DNA of 64,000 nt from Flavobacterium sp. (lineage in GTDB: Bacteria; Bacteroidota; Bacteroidia; Flavobacteriales; Flavobacteriaceae). The notes beneath the pieces were generated by a model. The model searched no databases, was not told the DNA's origin, and was given only the letters and a program-made list of their open reading frames with translations. Positions 29,501-35,372 of the stretch are shown one piece after another. Within the stretch, counting starts at the first letter, position 1. Each line of letters starts with the position of its first letter. The stretch is from positions 310,001 to 374,000 of the forward strand of contig JAIXSK010000017.1 in the NCBI GenBank assembly GCA_027484725.1, written 5' to 3'. The translations under genes were made by a program, and so were the position numbers.

Positions 29501-29799
29501 TCAATAATCCCATCATGAAATTGTGTGGAGGGTATTCTGGTAATAACTGAAACTCCTGAAATACTCCAACCAATTCCTGCTAAATCATATCCCCCTTGAC
29601 TACTGTATGATAAGCTTATTTTTGGCTCGACACCTGTAATTCCAGGAGGAACACTTATTGGGATAGAGTAGTTTGCCGCTCCAGTCAAAGATACTGATAG
29701 CTGTCCCTCGGTTACGCCTACTTCTGTTGAGTTTGTAACTTGTCCTTGAACAAAAAAATGACAAAAAATTAAGGCAATTATATATATAAACTTTCTCAT
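23584..29799 (-). CDS. Giant SpvB/FG-GAP/RHS-repeat secreted protein
   Basis: A 2071-residue protein with a signal peptide (ending FFVQGQ). Residues about 30-95 form an SpvB-like N-terminal domain (YSIPISVPPGITGVEPKISL, LAGIGWSISGVSVITR). Five calcium-loop repeats of the type DFNGDGKTD lie at about 335, 456, 516, 586 and 634. From about 1000 to 1750 there are many RHS/YD repeats. The RHS-associated core (RGYTGHEHLLGVGLINMNGR, LHRFLQPDNDIQDPLNYQ, NRYGYVMNNPTKYSD) ends near 1810. A 261-residue variable tail follows, with beta-barrel-like glycine-rich strands and ending FGVRPR. RHS shells usually encapsulate a C-terminal toxin. This tail has no nuclease motif I recognise. It forms an operon with the T9SS-tagged protein before it (3-base gap) and the zinc-ribbon gene after it. 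Confidence 0.9.
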   Translation of the reverse strand: MRKFIYIIALIFCHFFVQGQVTNSTEVGVTEGQLSVSLTGAANYSIPISVPPGITGVEPKISLSYSSQGGYDLAGIGWSISGVSVITRIPSTQFHDGIIDPVDYDELDRFALDGQRLIVKNGTSGVYGADGTQYETESFSNLKITSSRSDGNGPPDSFTVEYPDGSFAIYGEIGTNSRTLNQYGIAYWQNPQGVRISYQYFSENNNLRLDSITYGSIGDNAPINKIKFVYVARNQPQQSYVGGVSNITDKIIHQILITSNGLGFKNYDLAYGQVAGYERLSSITEKTGDNSKTYNSTVFSYWDNLQGPPGILALNTKFVENINNSEYRPETITGDFDGNGDLDFAVGTKIYNNISDDPSVPVQSTIPLNLPYQPSWPPHRYSTIRCLEPNNQGGYKMMDRDAMTADSYNYQTNTMKFFVCTQDLVSNVARLEYTKQCVLPNVNAFAYDRPYCLEGDFNGDGLTDKLLYAREPNNNQMELYFVNLDRRISSDYVKHLGSINVSYDDYKEEKYLHAGDFNGDGKTDLILIRGGSINSISVYSLDNDNNLIIIWETPFNFIHYNQNDSGTHYDLILAEGLYRYPVLIADFNGDGKSDILFPGSDRKLLLSTGVSFIAENLPGNFPSKNNLGSLMAADFNNDGKVDILSLTSNNNRNLQPTSEVILTITYNKRTAYGIWTSETRSYPGRNSKYFNWGINPIMIKPSKVYGGLPELLLYEAEAVLALDGSQSYLQRTKIGFFVKLDALSFNTKAIRSIVLGNGVTETVSYAQLKDGNGIYTKASNDYLTYPFYDLGSSGNINVVSKIEKSFSGFYKKQLYSYFASCGYIGGLGYLGFKSIAKTNWFVDDSQAITNISKFDVYSRSALKETFSVLGLVSPDVSLLPADEFVEKTIYRYNGDDGTSGSGRTLPFLMPNKVFKLFNTYLGKFNGLEGTSSEVSKSYDDYMNPLTVTTVVKNGSTSESISLDTFTYDPPLSAPYMVGRPLQKTNVTTANNDTTGSEESYIFDKNLLKEVKKKGHNTVFLTENNDYDDYGNLIRKTFTAPGLNPRVLSYEFGEQSHRFLTKKTDIEGLETNYTYDQNTGALLSELLPSNPSNQLLTKYKYDKWGKLIEKEDYLGKKTTYIHGNGSDGSSITSLYPDSPDNSQIIMDKLGRVTQKRELILDTYSYTDMQYDINDKIIYKSQPYSLYPTSQMVWNEMEYDVYGRLIKSISLKSNSSPGKQITYSYSGLTRTENESLKTKQTTTNAIGDVVFVSETPGETISYEYFANRNLKSVNCSGGVTTFQQDGWGRRTRLIDPSAGERIHEYNHFGEITKEIIVGSGEIQYSINDVGKTENKIILDANGNMKTKSTYGYNSSKLLDNIIFQDYAAGTQTSYHYGYDEYRRLNFKDENGLHAYFQQTTDFDEFGRPSVELYTMINPSDMKRSDKKIKNVYKNGSKWKVLDNDSQAALWQTNSVNQNGQVLSARIGYGMGTITVTNNYDEFGFPTEINHDKGSFNVMNLTNNFDPIRRNLMNRSNNMFGTSWDEQFYYDNTDRLQIYSDVLGIQTQTYNQNGTIKTNNIGTYRYGIQGKPYQVSKIDLPNPSPSATYYTGREQNITYNAFKKPVTITEEGSENIDFQYNAFDGRASMFYGSLDSDKNQRPYRKFYSADGFMEIKRKMTSPSSVEFTTFIGGDAYTAPVIFRSDGTTKNFFNLHRDYQGSIIAITDKSGNIVEKRLFDVWGSLIKYENNMGITVVPTTSTELFLDRGYTGHEHLLGVGLINMNGRIYDPKLHRFLQPDNDIQDPLNYQNFNRYGYVMNNPTKYSDKNGENWGLVLGFIFSTYVHGAQATGEANPFKWNISDYANATLQSTSSIVSYAATTATNQFLDTYNNPSVAQPENSSISNNANNHSYVKEGWWSSFTNTLGSLWNSASNSEEVINEKNNDCIDDLVKWWDSTDLYFEVGGDVSIGVQAGLGFEVNKTKVKVDANLASVKLVQGSARQGQSDFSPWSLTGSYVGKNGIYSINQNVAVPFFGYEHSFNTMGYGYIGGTEVHQYNVGPFTGTNQGAGSIRLGFGAAFVIGVNGYVEFGVRPR

Positions 29800-29802
29800 A
29801 AC

Positions 29803-31275
29803 TTATTCTTTTACAATTTTTAATGTTTTGGTATCTCCACCGGCATATATCAAACTCAAAGTATATATCCCGGAAGGATATTGATTAAAATCAACAATGG
29901 TTTGTTCTGCTTGACTCAGGTTTTTAATTTTATGAACCAATCTGCCGGACAAATCATACAGTTCCATTTCTTTTAAATCTTCGCCGTATTCTTCTTTCCA
30001 CTGTACTGAAAGTTCTGATTTTACCGGATTAGGGAAATAGGATATCCCATCATACTCATCACTTTTGGTCCATTGCTTTAGTCCTGAGTTACTTTCTTGT
30101 GGTTTTGTATGTCTGGACAAATAAATCATATGTCTTTTAATTTGATTTCCGGCAGGATCATAAGAAAATTTGATTGAGATTGGCGCTAATTCCCCACCCC
30201 CAGGGCGAGCCATTTTGATAATGTTAATTCTTCTATCCAGAGTTGTTGAGTCGTTGTAAGTTAAATGAACAATCAAATAATTTTCTTCTTCATCAAACCA
30301 AGTTACGGGAGTTGCAAAACCATGTTCGATGTATGCAAAACCTCCGTGAACCTCCCAACTAATACTGCTTAAATTCTCTAATGCTTTACCACCCACTTTG
30401 TAAAAGCTAGTGCTTTCCGGGTAGACCATAATGATGTCTTTTTCTTGCGCTTCGTTGTCAAGTTTGAATTCTCTGAGTGAACTTTCTTCAATTTTTTCCC
30501 ATTCTAACAGCACAGATGAGTCAAGTTTTAAAACACAAAATGTTTTTTCAATGGTTGAACCGTTGTTCAGAATAAGTTTAACCTTCATTGAGCCCGAAGA
30601 TTCATTATTCCATGTAATGGTCGGTTTTAAACTTTCAAGGGTTTCTGTTTCCCCACCGGTAATAGTCCATAAAACGCTTTGAACATTTTCTAAATCTTTA
30701 CCCGAAAGACCATATTCAACTTTACTGCCTTTACAAACTTTTAAACAGGCGGTACTGGTGCTTGAAAATTTTATTTCATTAACCTTATCCACATCTAATT
30801 GGCAACCAATTTTATCCCAACCAAGCGTGATGTCGGTTTCAAACTTTCGGACAATTATGGTTTTTTGTTCAGTAGTTCCGTCTCTGAAATTAATTTGAAA
30901 ACTCAGATAACCCTGATAGGATTCATCCCATTTTACGGCAGCAAACTCATCCTTTACACTAGCTTCACCCCCGCTGATATCCCAATAGACGCTTTCAACG
31001 TTTTGCATTCCTTCGCCAATAATCCTATATGAAACGAGACTGTTTTGGCAGACCCTCAAAATATAGCCATTGGTTAGTGAGGCATCAATGGCCAGTTTTG
31101 ACGTTTGGTCATTTTGACAACCTACTTTGTCCCATGCAAGTATTAATGTGTTGTTGGGCGCTGGGTCAGCATTTTGACTATAAGAATTTTTAAAACACAA
31201 TAAGCAAAAAATCAAGCTTGTAATAAGCCATGAAGAGTAATGCTTTCTTTGAAGTAGTAACACACCTTTGTTCAT
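29803..31275 (-). CDS. RHS-partner secreted protein with three Ig-like modules and T9SS sorting domain
   Basis: Start 31275 is preferred because MNKGVLLLQRKHYSSWL leads into the signal peptide. An ATG nine codons earlier is possible. Three modules of about 110 residues open with LILAWDKVGCQ, ITLGWDKIGCQ and VLLEWEKIEES, and each has a (V/I)xSVxWxI(S/T)GGE-type PKD/Ig strand. The first two modules carry paired Cys. Next comes IKFSYDPAGNQIKRHMIYL, a YD-repeat-like line, and then a T9SS type A sorting domain (ISYFPNPVKSELSVQ, ELYDLSGRLV, GIYTLSLI). The gene ends 3 bases before the RHS ATG, so it should be co-expressed. I infer that it escorts or displays the RHS protein at the surface. Confidence 0.8.
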   Translation of the reverse strand: MNKGVLLLQRKHYSSWLITSLIFCLLCFKNSYSQNADPAPNNTLILAWDKVGCQNDQTSKLAIDASLTNGYILRVCQNSLVSYRIIGEGMQNVESVYWDISGGEASVKDEFAAVKWDESYQGYLSFQINFRDGTTEQKTIIVRKFETDITLGWDKIGCQLDVDKVNEIKFSSTSTACLKVCKGSKVEYGLSGKDLENVQSVLWTITGGETETLESLKPTITWNNESSGSMKVKLILNNGSTIEKTFCVLKLDSSVLLEWEKIEESSLREFKLDNEAQEKDIIMVYPESTSFYKVGGKALENLSSISWEVHGGFAYIEHGFATPVTWFDEEENYLIVHLTYNDSTTLDRRINIIKMARPGGGELAPISIKFSYDPAGNQIKRHMIYLSRHTKPQESNSGLKQWTKSDEYDGISYFPNPVKSELSVQWKEEYGEDLKEMELYDLSGRLVHKIKNLSQAEQTIVDFNQYPSGIYTLSLIYAGGDTKTLKIVKE

Positions 31276-31334
31276 TTTTATTTGGTTTAGTTTAGAAAAC
31301 ATTTAAAAAAAAAAAACTATTCGCTTTTCCCATC

Positions 31335-31368
31335 AGGGGAAACCCTAATTTTTAAAAGGATTTCCCCT
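31335..31368. promoter_or_regulatory. Inverted repeat upstream of the RHS operon, candidate operator
   Basis: AGGGGAAA (31335-31342) and TTTCCCCT (31361-31368) form an eight-base inverted repeat with a further CCT/AGG inside an AT-rich centre. It lies 60 bases upstream of the start of the T9SS/RHS operon. There is no T run on the operon side. Read on the minus strand it also shows two TTAGGG half-sites 22 bases apart, which fits a dimeric regulator site. Confidence 0.45.
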
Positions 31369-31433
31369 AATTCAAAGCTTGCCTCTTTCCTGATTTACGC
31401 GCTGTAGATTTTCTGTACATTTTCATAAAATTA

Positions 31434-31672
31434 ATGTACCAACAATTGCGCATCGCCCAAAAAATAGCGGTGCTCAAAAAAAAGCACAAAATAGAACTCA
31501 AGGCCCGGCAATTAAAAGAGTTCATTGAAATACAACAACAACAACAACAAAACTGCTTTGATGTTAAACGCTGTTGCTTTAAAAACAAAAACAATACAAA
31601 CAAGAACGCTTGGCCTTAGAGCAATTTCTGTTAGAAAGTAAACTCAAAAAAATAATGCTCAGAGAAGATTAG
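31434..31672 (+). pseudogene. Possible degraded small coiled-coil gene
   Basis: A 61-codon frame begins MYQQLRIAQKIAVLKKKHK, continues with basic/Gln-rich helix and a run of CAA codons, and ends at 31619. A different frame just downstream reads ERLALEQFLLESKLKKIMLRED and stops at 31672. Together they look like one short helical protein broken by a frameshift in the low-complexity A-rich part. I do not recognise a family. Chance coding in A-rich DNA cannot be excluded. Confidence 0.3.
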
Positions 31673-31717
31673 TCTTTGGCCAAATGCTCCTCAACCCCCG
31701 ATAGCGCAGTTTTGCCA

Positions 31718-31742
31718 GTGCCATCGGGTTTTTTGATGGCAC
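31718..31742. repeat. Perfect eight-pair hairpin
   Basis: GTGCCATC (31718-31725) and GATGGCAC (31735-31742) surround a GGGTTTTTT loop. It abuts the left end of dispersed repeat copy A and may be part of that insertion or a decayed terminator. Confidence 0.5.
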
Positions 31743-31848
31743 ACGCCCGCCCTGCTTGGCCCAAGGCTGGGCGCCGCGCTGTTCGCAGTACACGCCTGCC
31801 TGCGGCTTAGGCGGGGTACTTAGCTTCCATCGCTTGTGCAAAGCGTTT
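31742..31848 (+). repeat. Dispersed hairpin element, copy A
   Basis: A GC-rich block in AT-rich surroundings. The 5' core GCTGTTCGC is at 31778-31786. The stem is GTAC (31788-31791) plus CGCCT (31793-31797) against AGGCG (31809-31813) plus GTAC (31816-31819). The 3' core GCTTCCATCGCTTG follows. A further GCCCAAGGCTGGGC inverted repeat lies before the 5' core. It ends 36 bases before the yhhQ start. Confidence 0.7.
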
Positions 31849-31883
31849 CCAAAAAAAACTATCTTTGAAAAAAAGGAATCTTC

Positions 31884-32531
31884 ATGTTTCAATCCAAAAA
31901 AGACACGGTATATGTAGTGCTTGCGGGCATTTTTATCACCAATGCCGTAGTGGCCGAACTCATTGGCGGCAAACTGATTTACATAGGCAGTGCTGTGATG
32001 AGTTTAGGCATTTTACCTTGGCCGGTGGTATTTGTCACCACTGATCTCATCAACGAATACTTCGGAGAAAAAGGCGTGCGCAAACTCTCACTCATCACCG
32101 CGAGTCTGATTGCCTATACTTTTGTTTTGCTGTATCTGGGGCTTAAAATTCCGGCTGTCAAAGGAGCCGGCTTGGTCACCGACGAACAATTTACCGCCGT
32201 ATTCGGGCAAAGCATGCTCATCATTGTCGGAAGCATCACCGCTTTTATGGTTTCACAACTCATTGACGTAACCATCTTTCACTTTTTTAAAAACAAAACC
32301 GGCAACAAAATGATTTGGCTCAGAAGCACCGGCTCAACAGTGATTTCACAGCTTTTTGACAGTTTTATTGTGCTGGGTATTGCTTTTTGGTTGCCCGGAA
32401 AAATGGACAATGAAACCTTTTTACTTTCGGCCATGACCGGATATAGTGTTAAACTGGGCATTGCCATATTGCTAACACCGCTTATTTATCTGGGGCACTC
32501 ACTAATTGAAAAATACATCCATGGAAAATAA
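31884..32531 (+). CDS. yhhQ: Queuosine precursor transporter (YhhQ/VUT family)
   Basis: A 215-residue integral membrane protein with about six helices. Family signatures are ITNAVVAELIGGKLI near the N-terminus, PWPVVFVTTDLINEYFGEKGVRK (the VUT-1 acidic loop) and SQLIDVTIFHFFK. Members import queuine or its precursor for tRNA modification. The length is usual. The start ATG at 31884 directly precedes the first helix. The 3' end overlaps the tag start by 11 bases, so the two are likely co-translated although functionally unrelated. Confidence 0.92.
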   Translation: MFQSKKDTVYVVLAGIFITNAVVAELIGGKLIYIGSAVMSLGILPWPVVFVTTDLINEYFGEKGVRKLSLITASLIAYTFVLLYLGLKIPAVKGAGLVTDEQFTAVFGQSMLIIVGSITAFMVSQLIDVTIFHFFKNKTGNKMIWLRSTGSTVISQLFDSFIVLGIAFWLPGKMDNETFLLSAMTGYSVKLGIAILLTPLIYLGHSLIEKYIHGK

Positions 32532-33084
32532 AATTCGCTGCGCTTGGTGCGAAAAAGACAATCTCTACCGCGATTACCACGACCACGAATGGGGCCAACC
32601 CGTTCATGATGACCACAAAATGTTTGAGTTTTTAATTCTGGAAACGTTTCAAGCCGGACTAAGTTGGTATACCATTTTGGCCAAACGCGAAAACTTCAGA
32701 AGGGCATTTGATCATTTTGACTTTGAAAAAGTGAGTCAATATTCTGAAGATAAAATCCAATCGTTGCTGTTGGATGCAGGCATTATCAGAAACCAGCTTA
32801 AAATTCGCGCAGCGGTGAGCAATGCACAAGCTTATCTCAAAGTGCGCGAAGAATTTGGCAGCTTTTGTAAGTATATCTGGGATTTTATAGGCGGAAAACC
32901 CATCGACAATCGTCCCAAAACTTTAAAAGATATACCGGCTGCAACACCGCTTTCAGATGCCTTGAGCAAAGATTTAAAAAAACGCGGATTTAAGTTTGTG
33001 GGCACCACCGTCGTGTATGCACACATGCAAGCCACCGGCATGGTCAATGACCACGTTGCCAATTGCCACAAAAGAACTGCTTAA
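32521..33084 (+). CDS. tag: DNA-3-methyladenine glycosylase I
   Basis: A 187-residue protein starting at the ATG at 32521, which gives MENKIRCAWCEKDNLYRDYHDHEWG. The Tag zinc site is present as CxWC at the N-terminus with HVANCHK at the C-terminus. LILETFQAGLSWYTIL carries the conserved Glu. The enzyme removes 3-methyladenine from DNA. It overlaps yhhQ by 11 bases upstream and the convergent aat by 4 bases at the stop codons. Confidence 0.95.
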   Translation: MENKIRCAWCEKDNLYRDYHDHEWGQPVHDDHKMFEFLILETFQAGLSWYTILAKRENFRRAFDHFDFEKVSQYSEDKIQSLLLDAGIIRNQLKIRAAVSNAQAYLKVREEFGSFCKYIWDFIGGKPIDNRPKTLKDIPAATPLSDALSKDLKKRGFKFVGTTVVYAHMQATGMVNDHVANCHKRTA

Positions 33085-33719
33085 TTTGATTGAAGAATTT
33101 TGATAAAGGTATCGCGCGAAATTTCAAACGCCCCGAGTTGCTCTAAGTAATCGTTGTGCAATTGACAATCGAGCAATTTATATTCTTTTTCATGAAGGTA
33201 TTTGACCAAGCGCACAAAAGCTATTTTACTGGCGTTAGAAACTTTTGAAAACATGCTCTCCCCGCAAAAAACATGGCCCAAATCAACACCATACAAGCCG
33301 CCCACAAGCTCGTTGCTTTGCCAAACTTCTACTGATTGTGCCTTGCCTAGCCGATGAAGCTCAATGTAGGCCGCTACGATGTCATCGGTGATCCAAGTTC
33401 CGTCTTGGCCGGGCCGTTCAATTTGTTGGCAGTTTTTGATCACGGCCGCAAAATCTTGGTTAAAAGTTACCTCAAACTTGTTTTGATTGAGCAGGTTTCG
33501 AATGCTTTTGGGGGTTTTGTACCACTCGGGCACCACCACCATTCGGTGTGGAGGCGACCACCACAAGATGGGTTCGTCTTGCTGAAACCAAGGAAAAATA
33601 CCACTGCGGTATGCCAACAACAGCCGCTCAACAGATAAATCTCCGCCTATGGCCAATAAGCCGTCATACGAAGCTTCATCTACCGGTGGAAAAAACAAAT
33701 CCTTGGTCAAAAAAAACAT
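33081..33719 (-). CDS. aat: Leucyl/phenylalanyl-tRNA-protein transferase
   Basis: A 212-residue protein. Signatures are FPPVDEASYDGLLAIGGDLS, YRSGIFPWFQQDEPILWWSP, DGTWITDDIVAAYIELHRLG, GGLYGVDLGHVFCGESMFS and DCQLHNDYLEQLGA. It attaches Leu or Phe to N-terminal Lys/Arg, marking proteins for ClpAP via the N-degron pathway. The length fits the family. It runs convergent with tag, the stop codons overlapping by 4 bases, and begins 61 bases downstream of the DUF3127 terminator. Confidence 0.96.
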   Translation of the reverse strand: MFFLTKDLFFPPVDEASYDGLLAIGGDLSVERLLLAYRSGIFPWFQQDEPILWWSPPHRMVVVPEWYKTPKSIRNLLNQNKFEVTFNQDFAAVIKNCQQIERPGQDGTWITDDIVAAYIELHRLGKAQSVEVWQSNELVGGLYGVDLGHVFCGESMFSKVSNASKIAFVRLVKYLHEKEYKLLDCQLHNDYLEQLGAFEISRDTFIKILQSN

Positions 33720-33739
33720 AGCCCAAATTTATGCTGCGA

Positions 33740-33780
33740 AAATAAAAAATCCCAAACGCTCTTGAAACATTTGGGATTTT
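33740..33780 (-). terminator. Rho-independent terminator after the DUF3127 gene
   Basis: AAAATCCCAAA (33746-33756) and TTTGGGATTTT (33770-33780) form an 11-pair stem. On the minus strand it is followed by a T-rich run. It closes the flavin reductase-DUF3127 transcript and lies before aat. Confidence 0.85.
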
Positions 33781-33801
33781 GTTTTTGTGGTTTTAATTGC
33801 A

Positions 33802-34173
33802 TTAAAAAGGCAAATCGTCGTGCTCTTCTTCGGTAAAAGTCGGTGCCGGTTCAAAAGCCTGAGCGGCTGGCATTGGCGGAGCTTGTTGCGGCATTTCGGC
33901 TTGCAATCTTTCAATTCTCCAACCTTGAATTGCGTTGAAATATTTGGTTTCTCCTTGCGGATTCACCCATTCGCGACCGCGCAAATTAATCGATACTTTT
34001 ACTGCATCGCCCGCTTTATAGCTGTTGAGTAAATCGCATTTGTCTTGCGTGAACTCAATCAAAATGTGTTGCGGATATTGCTCTTCGGTGGTCACGACCA
34101 ATTCTCTTTTTCTAAAACTGGCACTTACTTGCTGTTCGGCATTGATAACTCTGATTTTTCCTGAAACTTCCAT
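33802..34173 (-). CDS. DUF3127 single-strand-binding-like protein
   Basis: A 123-residue protein. The first 85 residues fit DUF3127, an OB-fold-type family common in Bacteroidetes (SGKIRVINAEQQVSASFRKRELVV, HILIEFTQDKCDLLN, VKVSINLRGREWVNPQGE). A proline/alanine-rich linker (about 93-110) leads to an acidic tip EEEHDDLPF, which resembles the DDIPF tail by which SSB recruits repair proteins. The true ssb of this window (59.2 kb) ends in NDMPF. It follows the flavin reductase by 11 bases and ends at a terminator. Confidence 0.88.
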   Translation of the reverse strand: MEVSGKIRVINAEQQVSASFRKRELVVTTEEQYPQHILIEFTQDKCDLLNSYKAGDAVKVSINLRGREWVNPQGETKYFNAIQGWRIERLQAEMPQQAPPMPAAQAFEPAPTFTEEEHDDLPF

Positions 34174-34184
34174 CTCTCTGTAAT

Positions 34185-35075
34185 TTAATTGTGGTTATAA
34201 ACTGTGGCGGCCAGAAGTATTTTCCAGGCAGAGGCCACATCTTGTTGTTGTAAATATTCTTTGGCTCGGGCAAAAACTTTGGCAGCATCATCGGCACTCA
34301 AAATACTTTTTACCGCAAAATTTTGCTGCACAAAAACAGCCACTTCATCGGCAGGAGGCAAAGCTTCTATATTGCCCAACATGCCCAAATCGTTTCCGTC
34401 AAAAATAGGATTTGATTTGATAGATGCGGGTATATTATCTACCCCAATTCCTAAAGTTACCAGGGGTTTAGGCACTTCAAAAAGTCCGGCATTGCTGCGC
34501 GAATACCAATTGCTGCCCAATCGGGCTACCAAATCAATTTTATGTTGATCAATGGCTCCATGAGCATCTAAAACACGCTCATCAATATGCAATTTAAGCA
34601 CTTCGCAAATCACCAAATTGCCCGCTCCGCCCTGATCACCCATCGGAATAATCTGATTGACTTTGCATTCAAACTGAACCGGCGATTCTTTGACCCGAAA
34701 AGGTTTTACCATGTCTGAATTTACAGCGGTAAACCCGGCTTTGACAAACTCATTTACCCCATCGGCATACTCAGTACTGGATAGCGAAGTTTGCTGTACC
34801 ATATCATAACTCACTACATTGATTACTACCTGAGCAGTAGCTTGAACATTGGTCAAAGTATGCTTGACAGAATTGTCTCGTACGCGTCTGGCCGGTGAAA
34901 AAATCAAAATTGGCGGATTAGAACTAAAGACATTGAAAAAACTAAAAGGCGATAAATTGGGTTCCCCCTCTGCGCTCATCGTACTGGCCAAAGCAATGGG
35001 CCGCGGCGCTACAGCACTTTGTAAATATCCTTGCAATCGGGCCGGTGACAATTCTTTGGGTTCTATACTAAGCAT
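34185..35075 (-). CDS. Flavin reductase family protein
   Basis: A 296-residue protein. The FMN-binding split-barrel core is at about 15-200: SAVAPRPIALASTMSAEGEPNLSPFSFFNVFSSNPP, then STEYADGVNEFVKAG, and then ICEVLKLHIDE, a pattern shared with flavin reductase/DIM6-like proteins. An additional C-terminal segment of about 90 residues follows (LGIGVDNIPASIKSNPIF onward), usual for the flavobacterial version. The substrate is unknown. It forms a two-gene transcript with DUF3127. Confidence 0.88.
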   Translation of the reverse strand: MLSIEPKELSPARLQGYLQSAVAPRPIALASTMSAEGEPNLSPFSFFNVFSSNPPILIFSPARRVRDNSVKHTLTNVQATAQVVINVVSYDMVQQTSLSSTEYADGVNEFVKAGFTAVNSDMVKPFRVKESPVQFECKVNQIIPMGDQGGAGNLVICEVLKLHIDERVLDAHGAIDQHKIDLVARLGSNWYSRSNAGLFEVPKPLVTLGIGVDNIPASIKSNPIFDGNDLGMLGNIEALPPADEVAVFVQQNFAVKSILSADDAAKVFARAKEYLQQQDVASAWKILLAATVYNHN

Positions 35076-35372
35076 AATCTATTTTTGATTTGAAACAAAA
35101 ATAACAAATCACTTTGTGTTACGCTCCGGGCTGTTGAAAAGATACCGGTTTGTTGAAAAAAAGGTAGGCGTTTTTATAAAACAGAAATGAAATTTTAAAA
35201 ACCGAAGCATTCTTGAAGTTTATTTTTTATCAACAATTCACACAACTATATCGTTTTCGCTTTTGTTTTAATCATTATTTTAAGAACACAATCGGAAATA
35301 CTGCTGCTTTTTATGATTTTAATGATTAATTTCATAAGGCAAAACGCTTTTTTAAACCTAACTCTTTTTAAA

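Noticed and set aside
31659..31892. 77-codon minus-strand frame upstream of yhhQ
   Set aside because: It consists mostly of the translation of repeat copy A and its hairpin and has no homology or start context.
35076..35372. Regulatory element upstream of the amylase gene
   Set aside because: The 297-base gap is AT-rich, with no convincing promoter boxes, repeat or riboswitch that I could support.
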